From assembly GCA_037957365.1 (NCBI GenBank), contig JARHVA010003635.1, positions 1,303,501 through 1,367,500 on the forward strand: a DNA stretch of 64,000 nt. Reading direction: 5' to 3'. How positions within the stretch are numbered: position 1 is the stretch's first letter; the number at the start of each line of letters is the position of its first letter. Source of the DNA: Torreya grandis (Eukaryota > Streptophyta > Pinopsida > Cupressales > Taxaceae). The notes beneath the pieces are model-generated. The model was not told the origin of the DNA, searched no databases, and saw only the letters and a list, made by a program, of their open reading frames with translations. A program made the translations under genes and the position numbers. Shown piece by piece: positions 13,671 through 28,009 of the stretch.

Positions 13671-14189
13671 AAATTTAGAGATAAACATTTTGTGAACTTG
13701 ATCTTTGAACTCTAAACCCTAAGTCAATCAGGATTTTCTAATTTTTGTGTTGTTAAACCTAGATTACTATAAAATGTGTGCAACATGGATGCATATATCA
13801 CCCATTTTGGGTTCTAATTTATGATAATTATTATGGTTTGCTACATTAATTAACTTTTTAAATATATTAATAAAAATATTGAGAATAAAGAGAGGGTTTT
13901 AAAGTGGAAACAACACTTGATCTCTCTTCAAAATTCATTTTATAATGTTATAGACCTAGTACCTCGATGCCAACATGCATGATCTCAACCATTTTTATAC
14001 CTAAATATTATATGAATGATAGATACCATCCCACACCAATTATTCTCCCATGGATTATATTATATTTTTTGGTCCACGATGTTATTAATCAAAGAGGTAA
14101 GGTTATTCAACCCATTATTCCACCTATTAAAATATAATAAGTGCCTCTTAAACCTAAGATTGTATTAAAATCTAAAGGATGTGACATTA
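13671..14189 (+). pseudogene. Element A gag C-terminal region, interrupted by element D
   Basis: Decayed + strand frame. From about 14070 it reads QRGKVIQPIIPPIK and VLKSKGCDI, then meets the target duplication CATTA at 14185-14189, where element D inserted. Removing D joins the frame exactly to 40749, giving GCDI-IDQLSKTHAKIS, a segment found just before the protease in many Tat-like gypsy elements. Between 13671 and about 13990 nothing is recognisable. No usable start codon remains. Confidence 0.7.
14185..14189 (+). repeat. Target-site duplication of element D, left copy (CATTA)
   Basis: CATTA directly outside the left LTR end of element D. The matching copy is 40744-40748, and collapsing the two restores an open gag frame. 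Confidence 0.85.
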
Positions 14190-17114
14190 TGTTAGAGGTA
14201 CAATCACTAAGGGGGGTGAATAAGTGAACCTATATATTTTAATTTAAATTTTAGTCCTTTAAAACTATTATACAATCAACATATATCAACTTGATCAAGT
14301 AACATTAACAAGAGATCTCATTCATTCAATACATATATAAGATCAAACACACAACACATAGTTCCTACAGGAAACCCTCATGGGGAATAAAACCCACTCT
14401 CAAGCCTTAAACACATGGACTAATTATCTTATAATAAATTATAAACAAGATATTGGTTAACTCCTTTAGACCAACAAACCTTGATCATATCCTCCTGACC
14501 AAAGGCCTTTAGTGAAACACCTATTTAACAAGGAGCAACTGATCCTAAGGAAGATCACCTCCTTTATACCCTCCTTCAATGTGAACACCTCCACCTTATA
14601 ACTGATGTATTAAACACTTGATGATGGATCTTTGATTATCTAACCCCTACATAAACTCTCTCTCTCTATCTCATAGAGGCTTCTCACATAGGCATGACAC
14701 AATCTCTCTCCTTCACTAAAACTATCCTCATATGCACACTTAGACCTCTTTGAATATCCTCAAACTCAAAGAGCACTTTTTTGACATCATAAATATTACC
14801 TATAGTTCATACACATAATAATAAATTGGCTTTTCTCATCATTCATCAATTGGGCACTATACCTCTCCTTCACTCCATAATTCTCACACACACCTTGCAC
14901 TCATCTCACTCACAAGTCTAGAAACCAACACATTTGACTTCACTATATATAGATAATTCATGAATGATCAGTTTCAAAATATTTAATTTTCATCCATAAT
15001 ACATGTATTCACCCTTAATGAATCTCACATGGGTCACACTTAATCACATTCCACTTTCAAATAGGCCTAAGTCACTTTTAGGTCCTATGGAGACCCATTC
15101 AGATCTTTGACACTTCTCCAAGAAAACTAAGAAACATAGGACAACTTTTCAAATGAATGGACCCATTACACATGATCTATATGTATTATTAAGTTCCAAA
15201 AACAAATATAGTACCCTTCTACTTAATAACAATTCTCTCAAACAACATTATGTGCACATAGTCACCATGAATGAATACATAGTCAAATTATAAACCTTTA
15301 TTCATATTGCATTCAATTGACCAAAACTTCATAATGCACATAGATAATACTCATGTTGTATATAATAATCCAAAATAGATAATTCATCATGAGACATTGA
15401 AACACCACCATAACAAGCTCAAATATCCTACTTGGGTTACTTGTAGAACATAATTGAACACACAGTCAACTTTGGAGCTCAATATATTTGTTTGTATATA
15501 CATTCAAACCTTCTAATTTATATTTCAAGATGTGAATTGTAATCCTATACCAATTTTATATTTAAACCATGATAAAAATAGTCCTTGTTTTAAATATATG
15601 GTCTAAAAACCATAAACTAGTTTTTTCCTTTGTTAAATTCAAATATTCAAATGTAAATGATCACAGGTAAACATCGAACACTATGCTTCAATCTCATGTC
15701 CTCATTGATTTAGATCAATAAATCACCATAAATATTATTATATGTATATTTAAATTTAACCATAGTAAACCAAATCCAAATGCTAAAGATTGAACATGTT
15801 GACCTTATCTCATGCAATCCTATAATATTGACTCATCATGCACCATCAATCTCTATAGATCATTCAAGTTTTTATCTTATAGTACTCACCATTCGATCTT
15901 GATTAGAATACCCATGATCATGAACCTTTTCACCCTCAAATTAATCTTAATCACTTATAATATTAAACATCATGTACTTATTACCATCTCACTCAACATG
16001 CATCATTGGATCAAAACTATATGATTATCTATGCACCATTAAATCTTAAAAGAAGATCGATCTTTATATTTGTTAACCAACAAACACTTTGACCTATTTG
16101 AATTTTTGTGCACTATATATCTTCATTTTATGATCACCCATGAACCATTATATCTTAATTTTTTCATGATATTTATCTTCATGTAAAATACACTAAATAT
16201 GGGGTCCTTTGCAACCTATTTATAAGGTCAACTTTGCACCTCCATATCTTTTGCTTCTCTTAAGGGCATGCTATGAAATTTGGATCATATGATATCCTCA
16301 CATAGAAGAATACAAAAATATATTAACATATTTTTATAACCCTCACATATATGATATAAAATGATATTAAAATTATCTCTCATATTTTTTCTCTCATAGA
16401 GTCAACTATGTCAAGAATTGTTTGAAAAGACCAATTTTGCACATGCATAAATTTTATCGCGTTTCAATGCTTGGCATGAAATTTAATGAAAATAAACTAT
16501 GAAAATAATTAAACAAAACCATATGAGCACCTTTTCCTGAAATTTCCACATACGTGAGATATAAATTCATAAATATGAGTACTCATCTCTTCTTGCCATA
16601 TTGAAAATTTGGCTAAGTATGGGAAAACACAATCAAAATGCCTGAGAGCCCAACTTTGTACTTACATATATTTTATTTCATTTAATTGATAGAATTGAAA
16701 ATTTATTCATATAAAATAGGTACTAATGTGATCACCACTATATGACCAACTCCCTCTGACTCAACCTCACGTGGTAATTATGATGTCATAAAACTACCTA
16801 CTCAGATTTGTTGCCATTGGACCCAAAATGTCTAGATGAGAACAATGATGAACTAGGTGAAATCCAATCATGTAAATAATAATTCAAAGAATATAAAAAC
16901 TTTTATATGACTCCTTTAACATTATAAATACTCCATTATCAACCTAAACATCTATAGCCATGTCAAAATTGAATATCAACCAAGCATCTTTCAAGCATAC
17001 TAGGACAAACACATTGCACGCTTTGTCATTGTCACTTATGCTATCAAGGAACTTCATCTACACACCTGGACACCTATATAAAATCACCATGAAATCATTG
17101 AAAAATCTCAAATA
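14190..17114 (-). repeat. Element D 3' LTR (intact length)
   Basis: 2925 bp, continuous, matching both pieces of the 5' LTR. On the + strand it starts TGTTAGAGGTACAATCACTA and ends in AAAAATCTCAAATA. It keeps the site CATATGATATCCTCACATAG at about 16287-16306, which in the 5' LTR is interrupted by element E; this is the empty-site proof for E. I see no internal gene. Confidence 0.88.
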
Positions 17115-18780
17115 ATCTCTTCATTTGTCATTTATGTCAATAAACATCTTTCATCTCACCTTCTCTCTCTTCAAGCACTTTCGCAATAGGAACTTCCTCC
17201 CCCTTTGAGATAATCACAAAGTGGGCAAAAACTAATATTGAGGACCTAAAAAGACTACCGATAGGATATGACCACCTTATAAAGATGATACAAACTCCCC
17301 CTTACCTTGACCCTACCTCTTCTTATCTTGCCAACTTCCTCTTGCTCCATGCCAATATACTCTTCAATCAAGCACTACAATAAATAAATAAAGAACACAC
17401 AAATATGAATAGGTTTTATCAAGTCATCATACAAACCTTATTGAAATCTAATTTTTAGTAGATATCACCACATTTTAAATATGAATAAATCACCTCATAT
17501 ATGCTTCCCCTCACATCATGTAAAGCTTGTCAAGCCATTCAAGTTATCTTGAGTTATCTCCCCCTAACTCTATGTATACCACCTTTTACTTCTCAACCAT
17601 GCACTGAAATATAATGGAACTCACCAAAAAACATTTGAGAGGGACTCACCCTAAGATTTTTTAGGCATTTCACATCTTGATCATCTTCAGATATCTACAT
17701 ACCATGAAGAACCACCATACATGCTTACTAGCCTTCTCTCATAAACCACCTAAAGGACCACCAATAGAAATTCATGCCACTCACCAAAAATAAAACAAGA
17801 TATAAAAAAAATTGATAACTCTCCTAAAAACATTCATACCTTTCTATTTTGGAGAAACTGATAAAAAAACACTCTTATTCTTATTAGGCCTATCTAGATT
17901 CCTCATAGCCCTACCTGGAACTTGCAAAAGCCCATAATTTTTATTATATATACCTTCAAGACCTAAAAATTCATATTTGGATCACTCTCATATTTCCCCT
18001 CAAGATCACCAATTTTCATCACCAAAATCATCCTCTACAACATACTTCTTTTACAAACCTACTAGCCAATTACGCCCCTATCTTGACAAAAACATGAATA
18101 ACTTGAAAAAAAACCTTCATATCTTTGTGAATATTGAATTGAAAACCCACTTGGCCCATTAAACTTATTAATAATCCTTATATCTCAACTCATACGGTAG
18201 ACCAGTTTTCTATCAAGGCCTAAAACCCTAGAATCTGAAAATAAATAGAGTCAACAAACTTCCTTGGAGTCAATGTCCACCTCTAGAACTTATTTTACAC
18301 CTAGAGACAACCATTAAAAACTTATGGACCAAAATTTGAGCATACACATCTTTGTAAACCCATACATCATATAACCCATTTGATGACTTGCATATTGTTA
18401 AGCATAAACTAGGAAACCTGAGAACAAAAATAAATATCCAATTTGACTTCAACATACTTTCAAATCAAAAAACCACCTATATCATGCTATAATAAGGTCA
18501 AAAGACATTTATATGTAAAAATATCATCTTGAAAAATCATAAATCCTCATTTTCCACTTGAAAACCTTAAATCTAACACTGCAAACTAACCATATACAAC
18601 TATGACATCACTCTAACATCACCACAACATCTCTTCCACTTGGACATACCTAATCCAATTGAAAACACTTATCTCTAGCCTTATAGGAACATTTAAATAA
18701 CACCACAAAAACACTTTCTTCTCCACTAAAATGAGTCTATTTAAGAAGCATAGAGAGAGACATCCTTTGCATCATAATGC
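17115..18780 (-). other. Element D internal region between gag and 3' LTR, no recognised gene
   Basis: This is where copia elements carry pol, but on the minus strand I could not read any protease, integrase, RT or RNase H motif. Frames are short and stop-rich. A pyrimidine run on the + strand at 17185-17203 (a purine run on the element strand) is polypurine-tract-like but lies about 75 bp inside the LTR edge deduced from the alignment. Confidence 0.5.
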
Positions 18781-21395
18781 TCTAACAATTAGTGAAGCCA
18801 GGAGTGGCCCAAATCTCCTCAGTAACCACTGAAATCCTCTTATAGATATAATAATTCTTTCTCTTCTTGTTCTTCTTCTTAGTCTAAACTATGATAACTA
18901 GTTCCTTTTCTATATCACTCTCCTTCTCTTCTATTATATAATTGACAACACATGGATCAACTATGGAACCTTGACATACCTTATCATTTGAAGAATCAAC
19001 CTTGTAGCTTGGAGCCTCATCAATAGGCATAAACAATTGATGCTATTTTCATGATACATGATTATCAATAACAAGATATTCACTTGGATCCATATACATC
19101 TTAGAACTAGCCTCAAACAGTACCTTGGTCTTCTCCTTGAAATTGGTCTCTTCATTCTCAACATGAGCAAACAATGAGAACCCTTAGCACTATTCTCCTT
19201 CTATAACATTATCCACCATATATAATATATTACTTGGACTCAAATATCCATCATGACTCATACTTACCACCTTTGGTTTCCATGAGTTAACTTTCCCTCT
19301 TCCTTGCACTCTAGGAACCTAATTGAATCTATTTTAACTTAATTGTCTTTGCTTGTAGAATCTAGAAATGTGACCTATCTATTCATAGTTGTAGCAAACC
19401 ATATTCCTTGATGGAAACTCAACTTTTCTTACCTTTTTTGGACAATAGATGTCAATATGTCTAATGTCATGACAACTGAAATAAACTACTCTTTTTAAAT
19501 AAGACGTACCTTGCCTTTCCTTATTTGGATAATGCTTAGTAAAGTGTCCTTCATTAAGATAGTTGAAGCACTTAACCTTGATCACTCTTTTTGACTAATG
19601 ACCCCCATCATATCCCCATGTAAACTCATTTTTAATAGGTTTTATAAATTTTCTATTTCTATGCCCAAATTGATTATAAGTATCGTAGTAACCATTAAAA
19701 TTTGCATACCTCATAGCATTTGGTTATCTGATCTAATTTGTCTTCATTATACCATCACCTTCATTCCTTGTTTTATGATTTGTCTTCAAATCATGATCCA
19801 CCTTGATCTCACTAAAATTCATGTTAACATGAGAATCAATTTTGGGCTCTGCATTAAAATCTGATCAAGATCTATCACTAGCTAACTTTTGAGTCTTTAA
19901 GAGATCATATAAATCATTAGAACTTTTATCAAACTTGAAAAATGATTTTAAATTTCTTGAAAACTTATCTAACTCATCTTTCAAAGACACAATCTTAGAA
20001 GCATACCTTGGTCATTCTTCTTCTTTGGCTCTTAGACTTGTAGACATTGATTCCAACTTATAATTAAGAAACATGATTTCACCTTCATTCTCTCTAGAAT
20101 ATTCAACCAATCTTACCTCAAACACATTAAATTTCTCCTCATAGTCCTTGAGTTATGACTTTATCTTCTTGTTAATATTATTCTCAATATTTAGTTATTC
20201 AAAGGTATTAATTAATTTAGTCTCATAGTCCACCTCATCTTTATAATCATCTAAATCATTATAATTAAACTCTTTTTTATGTAAGCAACTACATTCCTTA
20301 GCCATCAATATATCTTTATCTTCAATATGACCATCATCTTCATGATCATACTTTGAGTCATAGACTTCACTCTCATCTGATAAACTACAATCTTCTTTGG
20401 TGTAGAGACTCTTCTTCCTTTAAGTAATTCTTCTTCTTATCAACCATTCTGAATCCATTTTTGCTTTAATTAGACCTAAATGATCTCTTGCCATCATCAT
20501 AACCTTGATCATGTTCTTCATCATCATCCTTATTATACTTATGAGGGCACTTATTATCAAAATGTCCTATCTCACCACAATTGAAGCATGTGAGGGGTAG
20601 TTTACCTTTATACTTTCCTAAACCTATTCTTAATTTCTTCAAAATCAATGTAATTAGTTCATCCACATCTATATTAGACATGTCATCTTCTTTGGGTTTC
20701 TTACCTTGGAACTTCTTCTTTGGCTTCATCTGTATCTTGAATTTTTATTTCTTCTTTAGTTGTATATCATCATTATTCCTCATCTCATAGGCAATAAGAG
20801 TGTCATGCAATTGATCCATCTTCAAATAAGTAAGATCATGACTTTATTCTATAGTAGATACCTTTGGATTAAACTTAAGGGATAGATACCTTAATACCTT
20901 TTGAACTATAGTAGCATCTTTAAGGTTCTTTCCAAGACCTCTGATAATGTTCACAATCTCATCAACTCTCTATAGAAAGGATGCCACTAAATCTTCTTCC
21001 TTCATCTTGAGACTTTCAAAATACCTTATTTGAGTCTATAACTTATCAATCTTGACCTTTGAATCTCCTTCATAAATTATTTGCATTTTATCTCATATCT
21101 CTTTAGTAGATTTACAATGGATTACTTAGTGTATTCAGTCTTTAAAAGACCACAATTAATAGCATTCATTGCCTTGAAATTGTTCTCAAATAACTTCTTA
21201 TTTATAGCACTAGATGGAGGAATAGTATAAGTAACATAACCATCCATAACAGATTACCATACATCAAACCCTAGGGACATAATGTATGTCTTCATCTTAT
21301 CACTCTAAAATTCATAATTGGATCCATTGAACATTTTTGCTTGCTTAGTAGAGAAACCCCCTTGATGACTACCCAAATTGTACCTTGGATCACCT
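18780..21395 (-). pseudogene. Element D gag (UBN2) with zinc knuckles and coiled coil
   Basis: Long decayed gag. From about 21340 it reads FNGSNYEF.SDKMKTYIM, MSLGFDVWYAVMDGY and NCGLLKTEYTK, typical of copia UBN2/retrotran_gag capsids. A full CCHC knuckle, CFNCGEIGHFDNKC, is at 20547-20588, after a Lys-rich segment. An acidic region and a probable coiled coil follow (about 20300-19980; ENEGEIMFLNYKLESMSTSL). At 19585-19379 come two or three more knuckle-like units (CFNYLNEGHFTKHY, FSCHDIRHIDIYC, CYNYE.IGH), each missing one or more metal ligands. Stops are mostly at expected CAA, CAG, CGA or TGG codons. The start is uncertain, near 21395. Confidence 0.82.
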
Positions 21396-21426
21396 TCAAG
21401 CTATCAAGCCTTTACCAAAGGACTTG

Positions 21427-21438
21427 ATTTGATACTAA
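21427..21438 (-). promoter_or_regulatory. Element D primer-binding-like site
   Basis: The minus-strand sequence next to the 5' LTR reads TTAGTATCAAATC. Its TAGTATCA core matches the initiator-Met site TGGTATCA with one mismatch, but the last four bases (AATC against GAGC) differ. It supports the minus orientation of D. Confidence 0.6.
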
Positions 21439-22190
21439 TTTTTAGAGGTAAAATCACCAAGAGGGGGTTGAATCAGTGAGCCTAGATATTTCAGTTTCAA
21501 TTTCATTCCTTTCAAACTATTAGACAATTATCATACATCAACTTGATCAAGTCATATTAACAAGAGAGCTCATTCATTCAATACATACACAAGATCAAAC
21601 ATAGAACACATAGTTCCTATGGGAAACGCTCATGGGGAATAAAACCCATTCTCAAGCTTAAAACACATGGAATAATTGTCCTATAATAAATTACAAACAA
21701 GAGATATTCAACTCTTTTAGACTAGAAAACCTTGATCATATCCTTTTGACCAAAGGCCTTTAGTGAAACACCTATTTCATAAGGAGTAATTTCTCCCAAG
21801 GAAGATCAACTCCTTTATACCCTCCTTTTATGTGAACATCTCCACCTTAGAATTTATGTCTTCAACACTTGATGATGGATCTCTAATTATCTAACCCATA
21901 CATAAACTCTATCTATCTCATACATGCCTCTCAAATAGGCATACCCCAATCTCTCTCCTTCTTCATTCAAACTATCCTCATATGTACACTCAGACCTCTT
22001 TGAATATCCTTATACTACAATAAAACTTATCTAACATCATAAATTTGACCTATAGGCCATACAAATATTCATAAATCTACTCTCCTCATCAATTAATCAA
22101 CTAGGTGCTCTACCTCTCTTTTGCTCCATAATTCTCACATACACCTTGCACTCAAATCATTCATAAGTCTAAAAACCAACACATTTGGTT

Positions 22191-22194
<4 letters not shown>

Positions 22195-22271
<77 letters not shown>
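22195..22271. repeat. (TA)n microsatellite in element D 5' LTR
   Basis: About 77 bp of TA. The equivalent point of the 3' LTR (about 14943-14951) has only a short TATATATA, so the expansion came after insertion and explains most of the length difference between the two LTRs. Confidence 0.97.
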
Positions 22272-22273
<2 letters not shown>

Positions 22274-23613
22274 TTCATGAACTATAAAATACAAAATATT
22301 TCATTTTCAAACAAAATACATTCCTTCACCCTTAAGGCATCTCACATGGGTCACACTTAAGCACAATCCACTTTAAAATAGGCCTAAGTCACTTTTAGGT
22401 CCTATGGAGACCCATTCAACTCTTTGACACTTTTCCAAGCAAAATAATAAACATAAGAACACTTTAAAAATGCATAGACCTATTACACATGATCTATAGG
22501 TCCTATTTAAGTGTTAATAACTAGCATAGTACCCTTCTACTTAAGCACAATTTGCTCAAACAACATTGTATACACACAATCACCATGAATGAATACACAG
22601 TCAACTTGTAAAACTTTGTTCATACTACATGAAATTTATCAAAAATTCATAATGAAAACATATCATCCTCATTTATTATATAATAATAAAAAAATATATA
22701 ATTCATCATGAGACATTTAAATACGACTAGAATGAGCTCAAATATCCTTCTCAAGTTACTTGTAAAACGCAAATAAACACATAGTCAACTTTGGAGCTCA
22801 ATATATTTGACTGTACATACATTCAAACCTTAAAATTTATATTTAAATATTAAACTTGGAGTCCTATACCACTTATATTTTTACACCATTATAAAATTAG
22901 CCTTTAATCAAAATATATGGTCTAAAAACCACATACTAGTTTTTCCCTTTGTTAAATTCAAATATTCAAATTTAAACAGTCATAGGTAAACATCAAACAT
23001 TATGCTCGCATCTCATGTCCTCACTTATTTATATCAATCACTCACCATATATATTATTTTATGTATCTTTAACTTTAACTCATAGTGCACCAAAACTAAA
23101 TGCTAAACATTTAACATGTTGACCTCATCGCATGTAATCTTGCAATATTGACTCATAAAACATCATCAATTTTTATAGATCATTTAGGTATTTATCTTAG
23201 AGAACTCACCATTATATCTTGATTAGAACAAACATTATCATGACACTTGGTACCCTTGAATTCATTTTGATTACTTATATTAATAAACATCATGCACTTC
23301 TTACCATCTCTCTCAACACGTACCGTTAGATCAAAACTATACGATCACTTTCACACCATTGGATCTTAGAAGAAGATCGATCTTTATTTGTATTAACCAA
23401 TGAAAAATTTAACCTATTTGACTTGTTTTATAGTATATATCTTAATTTTATGATCACCCATGAGCCATTATATCTTCATCTAGTCCTGATCTTTATCTTC
23501 ATGTAAAATAGACTAAGTATGGGGTCCTTTGTAATATGTCTATAAGGTCAACTTTGCACCTCCATATATTTTTATTCACTCAAGTGCATGTTCTAAAATT
23601 TGCACCATATGAT

Positions 23614-23618
23614 ATTCT
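23614..23618 (+). repeat. Target-site duplication of element E, left copy (ATTCT)
   Basis: ATTCT against ATCCT at 39918-39922, one mutation apart. The intact LTR of D has ATCCT once in the same context. Confidence 0.82.
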
Positions 23619-24369
23619 TTTTGTCTAATAGATTTGTCCTTATATAAAGATATTTTATTTTAACTCCGTACTCTTCTCTCAAGAACAAATAAGTTAAACA
23701 ATTAATGGTTGAACTATCAAGATTGGTTCCCCTATGAACTAAGGTATAGCTCCCTTTAAGATTTTCAATGAATTTAAATATTTAGATACACTTTTAACTA
23801 GAAAGTGTTTAAAGGCAGACTAATATCTATACATCATTATGTTATGAATATGAGATTTTATAATAGCAATAGGTAATAGACTACACATATTTTATTTTCA
23901 ATAATAATTAAATAGATAAACGTATATATGCTGAACCAATAAATGATAAAACACACATAATATATTATCTGATGGAAAAATAATTACTATATGAAGGAAG
24001 AATTCACATAGAAAATCCACTTTCAAATACTCAAACTCACAGATTTAAGTACTCAGTAATTAATTCTCATTTCCATTCACAGATGAAAATGTTTCAGACA
24101 AACATCACATATGTTTGTAAAAACAATGGTCCAATTCTAGAATTTCCCACTCCTCTTTCTATATTTTTCTTATATCCATGTTTTTTTACAACCAAAAATA
24201 TATATCATTGCCTTAACTCATCCATCTTTTAAACTAAACTAGAGTTAAAGTAACTCTGACCCATACAGGATTTAGTTTTTATAAATTCAATAAAGATCAA
24301 GTTCTGAATATAAAAGTAACTGAATAAAAGAGATTATTTAAGTAAAAAAAGTCATTATTGAAGTGATGG

Positions 24370-27300
24370 ACTAGGATTTCCATATTTTCTATGTTTGATG
24401 GGGTAGACACATTGAGCTTTCCATTCTTGAAATGCTTTAACGAACTCTTGAATTTTAGAAAGATTGGGAATGCTAATGTGTATTATCCTTGCCTTCAGAT
24501 GTTTTCTTCCCTTCAAATTTTTCCTATCTTTCCTATGTGCTCTAGGAGTATGTCGATATAGTGATAGAGAAGTGATTCTACCCTTGAAATCTGAAATAAG
24601 TTTTTATTTGATAAGTCGTCACTTCCTTTAATGAGGTTAATCTTTTCCCTAAAGGAATGAATCACATCATTGATGTCCCTCTCTAGTTTTCCATTGTCTT
24701 TTATGTAATTGATATCAATGCTCTATAGATCATGCTGTAATGACTGAGTAAATTCAATTTTTTCTTTGATCATTTTTATGATTTCCAATCATCCTTGTCT
24801 GGATAGTAAATTTCTCCATTCAACATTTTTCTTACTTGCATATAATATATCTTCATCCAGTCCTGTCAAGTTCTTTTTTGATAAAAACTTTGTTATCCCA
24901 TATTTTTGCACTTTGTAAATATGATTTATCATGCTCATCCATTTTCCTTATTCATGTATCCATAAATCATTCTGAGCCTTCAAATATTCAACAGTGATTG
25001 TGGTCAGATCATATACATTCTTCAATTTATCAATGTATTATGTACCTTTTAGGATGATGCCGTCTAACTAACTATCAAATACTCTGGTAGTCATTTTGCC
25101 TCTATGTATTTGATCCAACATATTTTGATTGATAAGATATTTTGGATCAAACGACATGCGCATTTGGGAAATTGGTTGTGGATATGGACTATGAATGGTG
25201 TCAATATACTCTACCATTAACCACACAGTCGATTTTAACTCTCTTTTATCTTTTTCATCCTTCCAAGTTCTGATAACTATCCTTTTAGTAGACACTTCTA
25301 GATGATGCAAATTAGTAGCATGTGATGCAGTCCCAAGGTCTACCTTTTTAACTATAAAATCTTGAATAGTAGGATCTCGAACTTCTACATTGGTTTTTGG
25401 CTGGGCAATTTCTGCATTCCAGTTCCATGTGTTTGGGTCAACATCTACCCTGTATGTCATATTTACATTTTTAGATTTAGGAGCTTTCCCTAAACACTTG
25501 CTCACCATATCTTATAAGGGTAAAAAAAATGGACCTACTTTCCTTTTATTAATAATATAACTTTTTAGCCATTAAGGTGCAGAACCTGAGGCTTTTCTAT
25601 CAAGATTTGGTTGATTAGAAGGTACAATTGAAATAATCATCAATTCAACAAAATTAGAAGGAATCACTATCTATTGATCTATACTAACCTCTTCCACCAT
25701 TGGTGAATTAGATTCTTTATCACCTTTAACTTATCCTAAATTTTCTTCAGAATTCAAATCCATAATCACTTTTTTAGAAATTTGATTCTTCTTCTTACTT
25801 TAAGTCCTTGACCTAGTGGCATGAGGAGGTAGGGTAGTTACAAGGGCCTTCTCAAATTATTTGATGATAGGGTCCCTTTTATTTTTTAACTTGGAAGTAC
25901 CTGCACCACAAATAGAAATAGGCTAGTTAAATGGGCTTATTGGGAATGGAGATTCAATTATTGTTGTACATTATTGGGAGACTATGTTTTGAGCTCCTTC
26001 TACTTTTTGCTCTCTCAGCCACTTTTAAGTTATCCTTGTCAATGGAAGGGTCTTTACCTTAATTCTATCTTCCTCACTTTTCTCCCAGTAAATTTATATA
26101 ATAGGTGATTAATTTATTTTCTCAAATTATGGATCAATCACCTGTTCATCATTGTCAAAAATTTGAGAAATGCCCATGCTTAATTTAAGGGTAATCATCT
26201 ACCCTAGGGAAAACCTAGACCATAGTCTCTTTATGACTTCAAATTCATCTAAAAAATCCTCCCAATAATCCTCTAATTGAGGAATATGTGAAAATCCTAT
26301 TCCAAGGTCTAAATTATCTCTGGAAAAATCTTTGCTATCAAATTGTGGTCTGGTTTTGAAGTATTGAAAATTGAATTTCTTAAGATCAAATTCTAAATTT
26401 AAAGAATTAGATGTTATTTTTCATGAATAACATCCAAGTTCAATAGGAAAAGATATACCAGACTTATTCTTCATTGGTAATTTTCTATCTACATGTGCTA
26501 ATTGCCTGCATACTTCTATTAGCACAAATCAGTCAAAAACATACCTAGATAACCTCAAGTGTTCACCATCAAAACCGCCAACTCTAATATAAGTGAACCT
26601 ACAAAATTGAATGAAGAAACTACCATAGTACTAATTAACTACATAGCTTCATTAGACAACTTCTTATTAATGTTATTTGACAATTCAAAAGTCATTTTCC
26701 TAGAAATAAGATCATTGACCCTCCTGTAATCCTCATAGCAGTTATGTATTTGTAATTGAGTAATAATCATAAATTTTACTATCTTCAGACAAGGGTGTAT
26801 GAAGTAACCCTACCCATTGTCTCATAAAATCCATGCAGTAGAGGAGGTATGAAGACATATAAATTTACATATTTCCCAAATAATTACTTAAACCCTGATG
26901 CAAACATTCAACTACAATTTCTGCCCAAACCAAATATTTTTCTCTTTGAAGGATCACCTATATGAATAATTACATCCAATATTCCCAATAATATGTATGA
27001 GCATTGCCTTTTAGTCTATGTAATAATACCATGATATCTTATACTTCTGGAATCATATCATTTCTTGTTAATGGCCTAGGCAATCTTGAACTTCCCTTTT
27101 GGAATTTCAAGAGCCAATTCCTAGCAATCATGCTCTTGTAAATTGTTTTCTTTATTGAAAAGTAACCATAGGAAAAAATAATACTAAGGTTAGAGTATGG
27201 TTCCTTGGGAAGGATTCTCATCATAGACATTAGGGTTTTTTTATTGATATGTAATAGAACATTACCATCTATAGTCCTGATGCACCTGTTTTGATGTTCA

Positions 27301-27520
27301 TATCTATTCATGCATTCAAGGACTAATTCAGGGCATGTATAGCCATGGGAAAGGCCACAAATTCAACCAAGCCCATTTCTACTATTTTTTGCATCATAGG
27401 ATTTCTATCCCTTTCCTTAAAATCTTCCAAATCATATTAGACCAGAGAGGTGTCCCCAATTTTAGGTGGAAAACATATGAGACTAGGGCCATGCTCGTAA
27501 TCAAGACAAGTGGATTTCAT
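24370..27520 (-). pseudogene. LTR-borne long frame of element E, 3' LTR copy (unknown protein)
   Basis: Second copy of the unknown frame described at 35600-38770. The two longest open pieces are 27311-27039 (containing RNWLLKFQKGSSRLPRPLTR) and 25508-25068 (containing KCLGKAPKSKNVNMTYRVDV). It has more stops and shifts than the 5' copy. Matching residues in the two copies show that the protein-like sequence was in the LTR before insertion, since both LTRs are copied from one template at transposition. No known domain is recognised. Confidence 0.7.
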
Positions 27521-28009
27521 GGCAACAAGTCATAGAATATAATGAAAAGAGAATGTTTTGAATTTTTAAATAATGTTGCAAATGCAAAAGGATCCTTCTT
27601 TCCAACTAAGTAGAAAAAACATCTTATAGTAAGAGTGAAACCTTAAATTTATCTAAAATTAGTATAGATTCAAGTAATCGAATATCTTATATCACTTGTG
27701 TTGTTCTCCTTTGTATTACCTAGTATGCTTGTTTGTTGAATTTGAATTGTTTTCTCTTGATGCAGATATTAACCAGATCAAATGATTAAATCAGGACAAT
27801 ATGTGCTAATCATGCTTGATAAGACATGAATTTTGACATATGCATTAATGGCAAGCATATCTTACATGTGATTTTGATGAGTAATGATTATTTTTAACCT
27901 CGTGAAAATTTAAAATTTTCTTCTTTATAGAGAGTTTCAGATATATTTTCCTCTAAATCTCCTGCTAATTTTAAATTAGAGAAATCCTTAGGGGAAGATA
28001 ATAATATAG

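Larger units (their letters stand above)
21440..23618 (-). repeat. Element D 5' LTR, inner piece
   Basis: Aligns with about 14190-16297 of the 3' LTR, for example over ATTCATTCAATACATA and CATGGGGAATAAAACCCA. It contains a TA microsatellite not expanded in the other copy. It is cut at 23618 by element E, with the ATTCT target copy at 23614-23618. Confidence 0.85.

Noticed and set aside
22121..22360. 79-codon + strand frame with Ile-Tyr repeats
   Set aside because: Translation of the (TA)n microsatellite within the element D LTR.
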